A stretch of DNA of 64,000 nt from Scatophagus argus. Taxonomy: Eukaryota; Chordata; Actinopteri; Scatophagidae. The notes below the pieces were generated by a model. The model made no database searches and was not told the origin of the DNA. It saw only the letters and a list, made by a program, of their open reading frames with translations. Location: contig NC_058508.1 in the NCBI RefSeq assembly GCF_020382885.2, positions 10,019,917 to 10,083,916 on the forward strand. Direction: 5' to 3'. The translations under genes were made by a program, and so were the position numbers. Below, in pieces: positions 54,730-64,000 of this stretch (the first letter of the stretch is position 1; every line of letters starts with the position of its first letter).

Positions 54730-54786
54730 CTATTGCGAGTGTTTGCTATTGCGAGTGTTTGCTATTGCGAGTGTTTGCTATTGCTG
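54730..54786. repeat. Short tandem repeat, three units
   Basis: GCTATTGCGAGTGTTT is repeated about three times in a row inside the LTR. Confidence 0.85.
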
Positions 54787-54962
54787 TTTTTGGTTCCTGC
54801 ATTATTCCTGCATTTTGTGAAAACCTTGTGTTCCGGGAGAATAAAAGGGCTTTTCCTGGCACCTGACGCTTTGCTGCCTCCTACTTTCAACCTCTTCCGC
54901 CTGAATCCGATCTTTTCTAGATCCCGGTATTTGGGGAGACCACTCTGGTCCCTCACAAATAT

Positions 54963-55691
54963 CCAAAGGAAAAACAAAAAATGTACAACATTAAATCTAT
55001 GAATGACAATGACAACGACCCACATTGTAACTTAAAAAACCTGAAAAGCATTTGATTCAGCTCAAAAAGCACAGTTCCTTTAGTTCAACAATAATGGTGA
55101 CTGCTTGAGAAAGCAGAATAACATAAACACAAATCTAAAACTCAACCAGGTTTCTTATCAGCAAGAAACTTCTTATCAGCTCTGTCCCATTTGGTATTTT
55201 TTCTTTTTACCTGACTGATGGTAAACCACCATGACCATACAATATGGCTGCAGAGAGCTTGTGACTCAACCGCACATACAAGAGGTTTTATGAATTAGTT
55301 AAATTCAAATTTATACAATTTAAAAGTAATACACAACAAGCATTACAACCCGTAGTACATCATAAATAAAGATACATCAGTGATTGTTGGTTTAATGTTA
55401 GTCATGAATACCTGCCAGGGAAAAACATCAAACAGGTTGCTGCTTCATTTGTTTTTCTCATCAGAAGCTGAGCTCTTTGTCAGACTCAAACATTTAGATG
55501 TTATAAATATTTTGAAAAATGCTGATTTACTCTCACCATCACAGAGTCTTTTCAGAGCTTTTTTTACATGAAAATGCGAAATGGTTTCATATTTTTTTTT
55601 GAGCCAAACTTTACTTTTTATCACTGTAAGACTCCTGTTCGAGTTGATTTGATCAGTTCACCATTTCTTTCAGTCCTGTGAGGAGGAGTCA
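54963..55691. other. Duplicated intergenic block, right copy, part 2
   Basis: It matches 23029-23735 and then the promoter region of family D. No gene is seen. Confidence 0.65.
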
Positions 55692-55782
55692 ATGCAAAGC
55701 CTGATCTCGCCCATCTTTATTTATCTCACTGCAAGCTGAAGCAGAGAGACCAAACCGGCATCCAGACATCCAAAACATTTTC

Positions 55783-56184
55783 ATGATGACTTTAGCTACA
55801 TGTATAATGTTTCTGATGCTGTCACTGATTTCTGGTGAATACACACTTCTGAACTCTTTACTTTCTGTGTCAAATTTTCTGTTCTGCTCTGCTCTGATCA
55901 AACTGCCTTTCTTCCCAGGTGTGTGCAGTCAGACTCTGACTGAATCTGAACCAGCAGTGAAGCGGCCTGGAGAATCTCACAAACTGACCTGTACATATGC
56001 AGGAATATCAGATGACAATGCTGTTATCAGCTGGATCAGACAAGCTGAAGGAAAAGGGCTGCAGTGGGTTGCACACATTTCTGCTCCGAGTGGAGGCAAT
56101 AAACTTTATTCCACATCAGTCCAGAATTGCTTCACCATCTCCAGATACAACAATGTGGACCAGGTGTATCTGCAGATGTCATGA
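55783..56184 (+). pseudogene. IGHV: VH segment V29, family D, 3' end deleted
   Basis: Exon 1 (55783-55834) encodes MMTLATCIMFLMLSLIS; the intron is 84 bp. The V exon from 55919 reads [46 protein letters not shown], with CDR2 ISAPSGGN. FR3 holds QNCFTISRYNN, two changes from the V14 copy ([11 protein letters not shown]). It stops after YLQMS: the rest of FR3, Cys104 and the RSS are deleted. Promoter ATGCAAAG at 55692-55699. It cannot rearrange. Confidence 0.92.
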
Positions 56185-56996
56185 CAGTCACTGAAAGAAA
56201 GTGCTGCACACACAAGCTGTTATTGAAATAATCCCAAATAGAGAATATTTGATGTGACCTCCCACACTGAGTTTCTGTCACATTTTGTCCTGGCTGAGCA
56301 GCACTTTAGCTGTAAGAGCAACAACAAAACCCCTCATGATGGCTGCCAAAAGGACTGACTAAAACATTCATCTATCCATCAATAATTCAGCAATAATTGT
56401 TTAGTTTATTTAGACATATTTTGTTCAGGGTTCTTCAGCTTCCTTGACAAGGTGAAAAGGTCCTTGTATTTCTTCAATATTTTTGGACAAATATATAAAA
56501 AATATTTTTAATTGAAAATACTTTTATTGTTCTTGTCATTTTATAAGCAGTATAGTTTAACAAGAGAAGTTGATCATATTTTTATCCAGTGATGGTCTGA
56601 ATAAATGATGTCAACAGTGAAAATAAAAAAAAAAAAATGACAAAATCATAAAAATAGATTTCCCTCCTAATGAATGCATGAATTATTTTTGTGACACAGT
56701 AACACCATAATAATAATAATAATGTTCATTTTGATAAAACAATAATAATCATACTATTCCAAGACAGTAATACTCAACTATTTTGTTGTTTCATGGCACA
56801 CATTCAAGTATTGAAATGTTCCACAGAAACATGAAATAAAACAAGAATAATAACAACATCAGTTCCTCTGAAAATCAAAAATGTGGAAAAAAAGATAAAA
56901 AATTGACACTTTTTAGTTTGGATCAGTGAGGATCAAGAACCATAAAGTAAAATGACCAGTCTGATCTGGTTTGTGCATTTTTATGAGGAGGAGTCG
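56185..56996. other. Type delta flank between V29 and V30
   Basis: Duplicate of 24262-25109. No gene is seen. Confidence 0.65.
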
Positions 56997-57076
56997 ATGC
57001 AAAACTCAGATGTCTTCCAACTCTACTTATGTGACTGCAGAGAGGAGGACAGAGAACAGTGGACACACAGTTTAAC

Positions 57077-57519
57077 ATGATGGACTACAGGACAGGACTG
57101 CTGCTTTTAACTGTCTGCTGGGCAGGTGAAGAATATTCACACATCTTGATTTTTGATGTCGTCTATTTGTCACCTGCTTATGTCATTTAATGTTTTTTGG
57201 TTTTGATGTTCAGGTGTTGATGGTCAGACTCTGACAGAATCTGAACCAGTGGTTAAAAGGTCTGGAGAATCTCACAGATTGACCTGTACAGCCTCTGGAT
57301 TCACATTCAGCAGCTATGAGATGAACTGGGTCAGACAGGCTCCTGGAAAAGGACTGGAGTGGGTTGCCTGGATTAACACTGGTGGTAGCAGCAAATACTA
57401 CTCTCAGTCAGTCCAAGGCCGGTTTACCATCTCCAGAGACAACAGCAGACAGCAGGTGTATCTGCAGATGAACAGTCTGAAGACTGAAGATTCTGCTGTT
57501 TATTATTGTGCTCGACACT
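57077..57519 (+). CDS. IGHV: VH segment V30, family A, intact
   Basis: Exon 1 57077-57125, V exon 57214-57519. CDR1 is [11 protein letters not shown]2 INTGGSS, and it ends YYCARHS. FR1 has KRSGESHR, shared with A2 genes V19 and V24. The intron is 88 bp with an acceptor (GATGTTCAG) unlike its relatives. Octamer-like ATGCAAAA at 56997-57004 in the context GTCGATGC. Confidence 0.95.
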
Positions 57520-57558
57520 CACAGTGACTGGAGTTGGTGGAGCAGCTGTGCAAAATCC
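57520..57558 (+). other. 23-RSS of V30
   Basis: CACAGTG, 23 bp with CAGCTG, GCAAAATCC (first base changed). Confidence 0.93.
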
Positions 57559-58497
57559 TACAGGACTGATCTCTCAGGCTGGTACAAACAGCAAAACATG
57601 AAGCTTTTTTTTTTTTTAACAGTATTTGCATTATATATTTCATTGTAGATTTTTCAAAATCATGTATTATCTTATCTTAAATAGGATGCATGTTGTAAAT
57701 AATATTTCACAAGACAAAAAACAAAACAAAACACAATAACAATCACTTGTTGAAGAAAGGGCCGCAGACAGCAGAACAATGAAGCTGATACAGCAAAGTA
57801 AAATAATATAATGTCTGTCAATTTCACAATGAGTCACAGTGTTGACAAACAATGTTTTATTTTCTTGTATGAACCACTAGAGGGCAATCAGTGTCAAGTT
57901 TCTGTCAACTCTGTCACTAAAAGGAGACACTCAGTTTAATCCTCCTGCTGCTCTGGATGTTGGAGCTGAAACTTTTCTACCCTCAAAGTCATTTATTAAC
58001 TTGACTCAGCACATTTTGAATCAGAAGTGTGACTGCAAGGTGTTTACCATCAGGAGTAAAATAGATTGCAGGAACAATCCTGTGTCTAAATGTGTTACAT
58101 TTCCCGTCATTTTGCACATTTTAATTTGCTTGGAGAAAACAATAAAAGTTCCAGCATCATCTGCAAACACTGAAACCTGCAATGAATCTTATCTTTGTTC
58201 GGATGGACATAATAAAATTGTGCAGCAATGATAATCAATTTTAATCGTGTTTTAATAACATTAGTATATAAAAATGTAGACATAGTGTTATTATTGTCAA
58301 ATCAACTCATTTAAGCATCAATAGTTTACAGTAAAAGCAAAGATAACAGTTGTAGGGACATTATCAAAATGTTCCAGCTGAGTGTGCAATGAAGTTAAAA
58401 TATCACATGTAAATCAGAGGTGATTTCCAGGCATGTTTTCACTCTGCAGATATAATAACAGTCAACACACTCTTCTAACAGGCTATGTGGCTAAACC
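57559..58497. other. Flank between V30 and V31
   Basis: 57750-58200 resembles the flanks before V04 and V16. B promoter-upstream sequence runs to 58477 and then stops without octamer or TATA. Confidence 0.6.
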
Positions 58498-58924
58498 ATG
58501 TTTTCTGTAGCTCTGCTGCTGCTGTTGGCAGCTGGATGTGAGTCTCTGTGGATTTGTCAAAGTCAGCAGTTCTTCTTTTGCAGTATAACTTGATCATTTG
58601 TTCCAAAACATTTTCTCTTTTCAACAGGTGTGAAGTGTGAACAGTTGACACAGCCAGCCTCTGTGACTGTGCAGCCAGGTCAACATCTGACCATCACCTG
58701 TCAGGTCTCTTATTCTGTCAGCAGCTACAGCACAGCTTGGATCAGACAGTCTGCAGGGAAAGGACTGGAGTGGATTGGAAGGAAATATACTGGAGGTTCA
58801 GACTACAAAGATTCACTGAAGAACAAATTCAGTATTGATTTAGACTCATCCAGCAAAACAGTGACTCTGAATGGACAGAATGTGCAGCCTGAAGACTCTG
58901 CTGTGTATTTCTGTGCCAGACAGA
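58498..58924 (+). CDS. IGHV: VH segment V31, subgroup B2, coding intact, promoter deleted
   Basis: Exon 1 58498-58537, V exon 58628-58924. CDR1 is YSVSSYS, CDR2 KYTGGS, FR2 has RQSAGKG, and it ends YFCARQT. Compared with V10, about 110 bp from the inverted CCAAT through the octamer, TATA box and 5' UTR are missing; 20 bp of odd sequence connects upstream flank to the ATG. The V exon and RSS are sound, so it may rearrange but is unlikely to be transcribed normally. Confidence 0.93.
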
Positions 58925-58963
58925 CACAGTGAGAGACAACAAGAGGAAACTCATGCAAAAACT
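58925..58963 (+). other. 23-RSS of V31, A2/B2 type
   Basis: CACAGTG, 23 bp, GCAAAAACT. Confidence 0.93.
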
Positions 58964-59652
58964 AGTTCCTCTATTTACACCACTGGGAACATTCAGTTGT
59001 GTCAGTATCAATTAATTAATGAATTAATTTAACAATAACAATTATGATATCATATCATATTATTATATTATTGTTTTGATGTTACTATCATTATTATTAT
59101 TATTATTATTATTATTAGTAGTAGTAGTAGCAGTAGTAGCAGTAGTAGTAGTATTACTGGTCAAATTTTCTATTCCAGCGTGGTAAAACTGTGTTCATGT
59201 GCCTTTTTTAAATACATACATGAAGATCATGCATCTGATACTGAAATTTACATTTTGGCAAATTTTAAAAAAAAGATTTACACATTATTTTAAATAGAAG
59301 TTAGAACGAGATATTGTTCAGTGCAAAAGATTGCAGAAATTGGAAATAAAAAAAAGTCTCAAACACCAAGTCCAGTAAAACCACAGCAGCCTCCCAGTTT
59401 ACTGACGTCCAGACTGTGACAAAGCTGAGATGAGAAAACCAGAGAACTGAAACCAGCAGGAACGATCTGATGTGCTGCTTGGCTGAACATGAAAGAGCAA
59501 CAAGTGAAGATGTTTCTCTTCTCAAAACAAGACATCAGTAAACATATACATGCTTATTTGATTGATTGTTTGTCATAAACATGGTCGTGATACAAACTGA
59601 AGGAAATTTTGCTGTAATAGCAGCACAAGGACAAATAATTACACACACACAC

Positions 59653-59705
<53 letters not shown>

Positions 59706-59940
59706 GAATGGGAAAAATAAATATAAGGACTTGCTGTTTAAGTTTTGTGAAGAGTTTCTCCTTGTATCTTCTGCTGTTGGGGATATATCTTTATTCCTCA
59801 TCCACAATGCTATGAGACCAAAAACCACATTTAAAACAACTGAAAACCTAAAATTCAATTCAAATTTCAAATTCAGATAGATGAACTAATCTCATTTGTC
59901 TTGACTCACATCAAATCCAGCCCACACAGTCTTCTTCCTC
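58964..59940. other. Type gamma flank between V31 and V32
   Basis: Contains (ATT)n then (AGT)n at about 59090-59153 and (AC)n(AT)n at 59640-59705. The right end is the flank that precedes A2 promoters, not B promoters. No gene is seen. Confidence 0.65.
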
Positions 59941-60070
59941 CCGGCTACAGTCACACCAACATTGATGTTTGATTGTATGCAAACTCAGTGAGCTTCCTTG
60001 TTCCTCAGCTTTAAAAACTTCACATCAGGCTGTCAGTGGAGTTCACAGCACGTCAGTTTCAACATAAACC
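59941..60070 (+). promoter_or_regulatory. Hybrid promoter of V32
   Basis: Family B proximal promoter with ATGCAAAC at 59977-59984, but TTTAAAA (60010) in place of TATAAAA. It is joined at about 59940 to A2-type distal flank. The inverted CCAAT and upstream ATGTAAAT block of other B genes are missing. Confidence 0.8.
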
Positions 60071-60494
60071 ATGTTTTCTGTAGCTCTGCTGCTGCTGTTG
60101 GCAGCTGGATGTGAGTCTTTGTGGATTTGTCAAAGTCAGCAGTTCTTCTGTTGCAGCATAACTTGATCATTTGTTCATTTTCTCTTTTCAACAGGTGTGA
60201 AGTGTGAACAGTTGACACAGCCAGCCTCTGTGACTGTGCAGCCAGGTCAACGTCTGACCATCACCTGTCAGGTCTCTTATTCTCTGAGCAGCTACCGCAC
60301 ACACTGGATCAGACAGCCTGCAGGGAAAGGACTGGAGTGGATTGGAAGTGCACATGTTGGATACACAACATATTACAAAGATTCACTGAAGAACAAGTTC
60401 AGTATCAATGCTGGCTCTTCCACCAAAACAGTGACTCTAAATGGACAGAATGTGCAGCCTGAAGACTCTGCTGTGTATTTCTGTGCCAGAGACT
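60071..60494 (+). CDS. IGHV: VH segment V32, family B, intact
   Basis: Exon 1 60071-60110, intron 84 bp (6 bp shorter than V10's), V exon 60195-60494. CDR1 is YSLSSYR with THWIRQ after it, CDR2 AHVGYT. FR3 has SINAGSSTKTVTLNGQ (family SLDSSSNTV), ending YFCARDS. Coding is sound; expression depends on the hybrid promoter. Confidence 0.94.
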
Positions 60495-60533
60495 CACAGT
60501 AACACAAACCATCAGTGGAGCTGAACAAAAACC
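60495..60533 (+). other. 23-RSS of V32
   Basis: CACAGTA, 23 bp, ACAAAAACC. Confidence 0.95.
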
Positions 60534-60888
60534 CCTCAGTGCCTGAACACTTGGAACATGAAGCCACCAGAGGAGGAGCCCTCAGACCACTAACGATTTC
60601 AACACCAGTTCACTGTTAAAGAGACAGATAAAGCAGGGGGAAAGTACAAAGGAATATAATTATTATCATATTCAATATCAATAATATTAAATATGCAGGG
60701 GAGGCATCTTCCACAAAGTGTTTTTTCCTTCTGGCTCACAATAGTTAGTAGTAGTTTACTAAACCAGTTCTCCTCAGCCTCTCTTCATGGTCAATGTGAC
60801 CAACTTGAATAAAATGAAATAACTGAATTACTGCTGAATAAAGATCAAAGGAGCCTGATCATGTTTAGCCACAGAAGGAGGTGTAGCA

Positions 60889-60932
<44 letters not shown>

Positions 60933-61227
60933 TCAGTGAGACACGAATATGAGTCAAAACAAAACCTGTCACGTCATTTTTGTCAATTTATGTCATTTCC
61001 AGAATTTCTTTTACGAGTTTATTATTATTATGACTGACTGAATGATTTACTGGTACTGAAAGAAAAACATGGGTATTCTTGGCACCCATGGACTGAACGT
61101 TATATATTTCTATTTAATCAAAATTAATATTAATATTAATTATTGTGATTTTATGATTGTGATTTACTTTCCTATGATGTCCTGAAAATGGTCTGACTTA
61201 TGAGTATCACACAGTGAGGAGGAGTCA
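60534..61227. other. Type alpha flank between V32 and V33
   Basis: It has a long (TG)n tract at 60891-60929. No gene is seen. Confidence 0.6.
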
Positions 61228-61307
61228 ATGCAAAACTCAGATGTCTTCCACCTGTACTTATGTGACTGCAGAGAGGAGGACAGAGAACAGTGGACACACA
61301 GTTTAAC

Positions 61308-61745
61308 ATGATGGACTATAGGACAGGACTGCTGCTTTTAACTGTCTGCTGGGCAGGTGAAGAATTTTTCTAAATCTCTCTTGATGTTAACATGAATTAC
61401 ATCCAATCATTAATGTAACTTTTATTTTTGCTTTGCCAGGTGTTGATGGTCAGACTCTGACAGAATCTGAACCAGTGGTTAAAAGGCCTGGAGAATCTCA
61501 CAGATTGACCTGTACAGCCTCTGGATTCACATTCAGCAACTACTATATGGTCTGGGTCAGACAGGCTCCTGGAAAAGGACTGGAGTGGGTTGCTTATATC
61601 AACAGTGACAGTAGCTACATCTACTACTCTCAGTCAGTCCAAGGCCGGTTTACCATCTCCAGAGACAACAGTAGACAGCAGGTGTATCTGCAGATGAACA
61701 GTCTGAAGACTGAAGATTCTGCTGTTTATTATTGTGCTCGACACT
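61308..61745 (+). CDS. IGHV: VH segment V33, family A, intact
   Basis: Exon 1 61308-61356, V exon 61440-61745. CDR1 is [11 protein letters not shown]2 INSDSSYI, and it ends YYCARHS. Octamer-like ATGCAAAA at 61228-61235 with a CACAGTG 11 bp before it. Together with V34 it forms an uninterrupted copy of the V05-V06 and V17-V18 cassettes. Confidence 0.95.
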
Positions 61746-61784
61746 CACAGTGACTGGAGTTGGTTGAGCAGCTGCACAAAATCC
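61746..61784 (+). other. 23-RSS of V33
   Basis: CACAGTG, 23 bp with CAGCTG, ACAAAATCC. Confidence 0.95.
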
Positions 61785-62934
61785 TACACGACTCATTTCT
61801 CACTCTGATGGAGTCCAAACAATGTATTTATGCTTTATACTTCATTTTAAATTGCAAATGCAAGTGATCTTTTTAAAATGAATTTAATGAGTTATGAGAA
61901 GTTTTTTATCTTAAATTTAATTTATATTTTTAATAAAAAGTACGGAATGTCCTGAAAGTGTTCATGAGAAATTTTGTTATTCAACAATACACACACACGC
62001 ACAAACACAAACACATACAAAATACAATAAAGATTACTTGTTGATTAGCGGAACAAATACAGGACAACAAAGTGGCTGCTGAAACTACAGTAAAAACACT
62101 AATAATAATAATAATTATGATCAATAACAATAATAATAATTGTTCTAAAGATTTGCAAGAATAATGTCTGTGTTTTTCTCTTCTCATTTATTGACTCTAT
62201 GATCAGCTGTTCTCAGTGATCTCAAATATAGTTTTCTTTATTTTATTTTGTTAGTCCAAGTTTCAATTCCTGAGCAGATTTTTTTTCCTGAAAATATTAA
62301 AAATCTTTTCTGCTAACCAGCAGCATCAGACTGAAATCTTCATACTTTTTACATGATCCTGGCTGCTGTCACTGTATTTCTGTGTGCAGGAAATACAGCA
62401 GGTCAATCAATAGATGAATTAAATACAGTGAATACAAGAAGTTGTGCTCAGAAGTAATTCATGAATGTGATGTAGGAGATGCTGAGAGTAAATAAATTCT
62501 GTGAGGAAAACAGTTCATATCATATTTCATGTTTGTTTTAATCACTTGACAACATGCTGAACACACTGTAAACATGGTTCCTTTTGCTTCCATCAGTGCA
62601 CATCATCATTGTTAATGCAATTCTGATTTTAGTTTAAACGCATTTTCATTAAGAATAATGATGAGATTTGCCATTACGTAAGAAGCAACAGAATGTTATA
62701 ATAGAGTATTAAACTGCTGTTAAAACAACACATTGAGGGATTGGTGGTTTACAGTAAAATCAAAGATTACAGCTGCAGGGAAATTATCAAAATGTTCCAG
62801 CTGAGAGTGATGAAGTTAAAATATCGCATGTAAATCAGAGGTGATTTCCAGGCATGTTTTCACTCTGCAGATATAATAACAGTCAACACACTCTTCTATT
62901 GGCTACAGTCACACCAACATTGATGTTTGATGGT
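61785..62934. other. Type beta flank between V33 and V34
   Basis: The most complete copy of this flank, with an empty LINE site near 62665. No gene is seen. Confidence 0.65.
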
Positions 62935-63028
62935 ATGCAAACTCAGTGAGCTTCCTTGTTCCTCAGCTATAAAAACTTCACATCAGGCTGTTAGTGGACT
63001 TCACAGCACGTCAGTTTCAACATAAACC

Positions 63029-63452
63029 ATGTTTTCTGTAGCTCTGCTGCTGCTGTTGGCAGCTGGATGTGAGTCTTTGTGGATTTGTCAAAGTCAGCAG
63101 TTCTTCTTTTGCAGTATAACTTGATCATTTGTTCCAAAACATTTTCTCTTTTCACCAGGTGTGAAGTGTGAACAGTTGACACAGCCAGCCTCTGTGACTG
63201 TGCAGCCAGGTCAACATCTGACCATCACCTGTCAGGTCTCTTATTCTCTTGGCTACTACACAGCTTGGATCAGACAGCCTGCAGGGAAAGGACTGGAGTG
63301 GATTGGAATGAAAGATACTGGAGCTTCATACTACAAAGATTCTCTGAAGAACAAATTCAGTATTGATTTAGACTCTTCCAGCAACACAGTGACTCTAAAT
63401 GGACAGAATGTGCAGCCTGAAGACTCTGCTGTGTATTTCTGTGCCAGAGACT
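63029..63452 (+). CDS. IGHV: VH segment V34, family B, intact
   Basis: Exon 1 63029-63068, V exon 63159-63452 (294 bp). CDR1 is the short YSLGYY shared with V06, its cassette counterpart; CDR2 is KDTGAS. It ends YFCARDS. The acceptor is CACCAG rather than CAACAG. Octamer-like ATGCAAAC at 62935-62942 and TATAAAA from 62968. Confidence 0.95.
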
Positions 63453-63491
63453 CACAGTAACACAAACCATCAGTGGAGCTGAACAAAAACC
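63453..63491 (+). other. 23-RSS of V34
   Basis: CACAGTA, 23 bp, ACAAAAACC. Confidence 0.95.
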
Positions 63492-63927
63492 CCTCAGTGC
63501 CTGAACACTTGGAACATGAAGTCACCAGAGGAGGAGCCCTCAGACCACTAATGATTTCAACACCAGCTCACTGTGAAAGAGACAGATAAAGCAGAGGAAA
63601 GTACAAAGGAATATAATTATCATATTACACAATATAAATATTATTAACTATACAGGGGAGGCATCTTCCACAAAGTGTCTCTTCCTTCTGACTCACAATA
63701 GTTATAAGTTCACTAAACCAGTTCTCCTCAGCCTATATATTTCCTCAGATTATATTTTTCTCTTGAAATTTTTTTTCAAAATTTAATCAATATTAATATT
63801 AATATTAATTATTCCTTTTGTGTTGTTTTGTGTTCCTTTTTTCTTTTTTCCATTTACTTTCTACCATTACTTTCAGATGTCCTGAAAATGGTCTGACTTA
63901 TGAGCACCACACAGTGAGGAGGAGTCA
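63492..63927. other. Shortened type alpha flank after V34
   Basis: Same short form as 10985-11419 after V06. No gene is seen. Confidence 0.55.
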
Positions 63928-64000
63928 ATGCAAAATGTCTTCCACCTCTACTTATGTGACTGCAGAGAGGAGGACAGAGAACAGTGGACACACAGTTTAA
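63928..64000 (+). promoter_or_regulatory. Promoter and 5' UTR of a further family A gene, cut by window edge
   Basis: ATGCAAAA at 63928-63935, then the standard A 5' UTR, six bases shorter after the octamer than in other copies. The window ends at TTTAA, just before the expected C-ATG-ATG of the leader. Confidence 0.9.

Larger units (their letters stand above)
53892..54957 (+). mobile_element. Solo LTR of an LTR retroelement (fossil)
   Basis: A 1066-bp insert starting TGTGAG and ending CTCACA, flanked by the 5-bp duplication AATAT (53887-53891, 54958-54962). The allelic-like site in the duplicate block (23024-23028) is empty. Inside are a TATA-like TATTTAAA near 54677 and AATAAA at 54840. 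No coding region is attached, so only the terminal repeat remains. The family is undetermined. It is younger than the V13-V15/V28-V30 duplication, or was lost cleanly from the other copy, which is less likely. Confidence 0.8.

Noticed and set aside
53901-55025. Several open frames inside the solo LTR
   Set aside because: No retroelement protein motif is recognised; a terminal repeat alone is the simpler reading.
59640-60929. Tandem repeats as a possible CRISPR array
   Set aside because: They are plain dinucleotide and trinucleotide microsatellites in a vertebrate locus; no repeat-spacer structure.
788-63452. Possibility that these are light-chain or T-cell receptor V genes
   Set aside because: WVRQ/WIRQ.(P/S).GKGLEW and YYCAR/YFCAR with 23-bp spacers are heavy-chain traits.
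1-64000. Search for D, J or constant-region exons
   Set aside because: No J-like WG.G followed by a splice donor with a 5' RSS, no D flanked by two 12-RSSs and no constant Ig domain was found.

Overview
This window is a stretch of a teleost immunoglobulin heavy-chain variable (IGHV) array. Support comes from about thirty two-exon units. Each has a short leader exon, an 80-100 bp intron and a V exon with Cys23, Trp41 and a YYC/YFC end, followed by a recombination signal (RSS: heptamer, 23-bp spacer, nonamer). Fish-type LINE fragments, tRNA-headed SINEs and an AT-rich background agree with a ray-finned fish, probably a percomorph. The species cannot be named from the sequence. No D, J or constant exon was found, so the window lies inside the V cluster. 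Every V unit points to the + strand.

Two VH families alternate. Family A has the leader [17 protein letters not shown], an FR1 with [20 protein letters not shown], an octamer-like ATGCAAAA 80 bp before the ATG and no TATA box. Family B has the leader MFSVALLLLLAAGC, an FR1 with CEQLTQPASVTVQPGQ, an octamer-like ATGCAAAC 94 bp and a TATAAAA 61 bp before the ATG. Subgroup A2 (V09, V19, V24) and subgroup B2 (V12, V18, V22, V31) share a different 3' end and RSS. Family C has one intact gene (V27) and decayed 5' flanks elsewhere. Family D survives only as two complementary fragments (V14, V29). Two FR3 scraps represent a further lost family. I number 34 segments V01-V34: 29 have intact coding exons (V31 lacks a promoter) and five are broken (V02, V13, V14, V19, V29). 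Five smaller relics lie between them, and the promoter of a further A gene is cut by the right edge.

Layout: 1-11.9 kb holds V01-V07, with a Rex1-like LINE inserted between V05 and V06. 12-14 kb is a graveyard with an A scrap, a SINE and a dead family C flank. 14.4-21.3 kb holds V08-V12. 22.2-25.7 kb holds V13-V15, a decayed duplicate of V28-V30. 25.7-32.9 kb holds V15-V19 with a T-rich repeat, a complete SINE with target-site duplications and a LINE tail. 32.9-36.6 kb has no V gene. 36.7-50 kb holds V20-V26. 50-57.6 kb holds family C and V28-V30 with a solo LTR. 58-64 kb holds V31-V34.

The segments are alternative raw material for V(D)J joining: each supplies a promoter, signal peptide and V domain, and RAG would join one of them to a downstream D-J. 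The array grew by repeated duplication of A+flank+B cassettes. Exchange between cassettes has swapped promoters and RSSs between families, and small deletions have killed several members.
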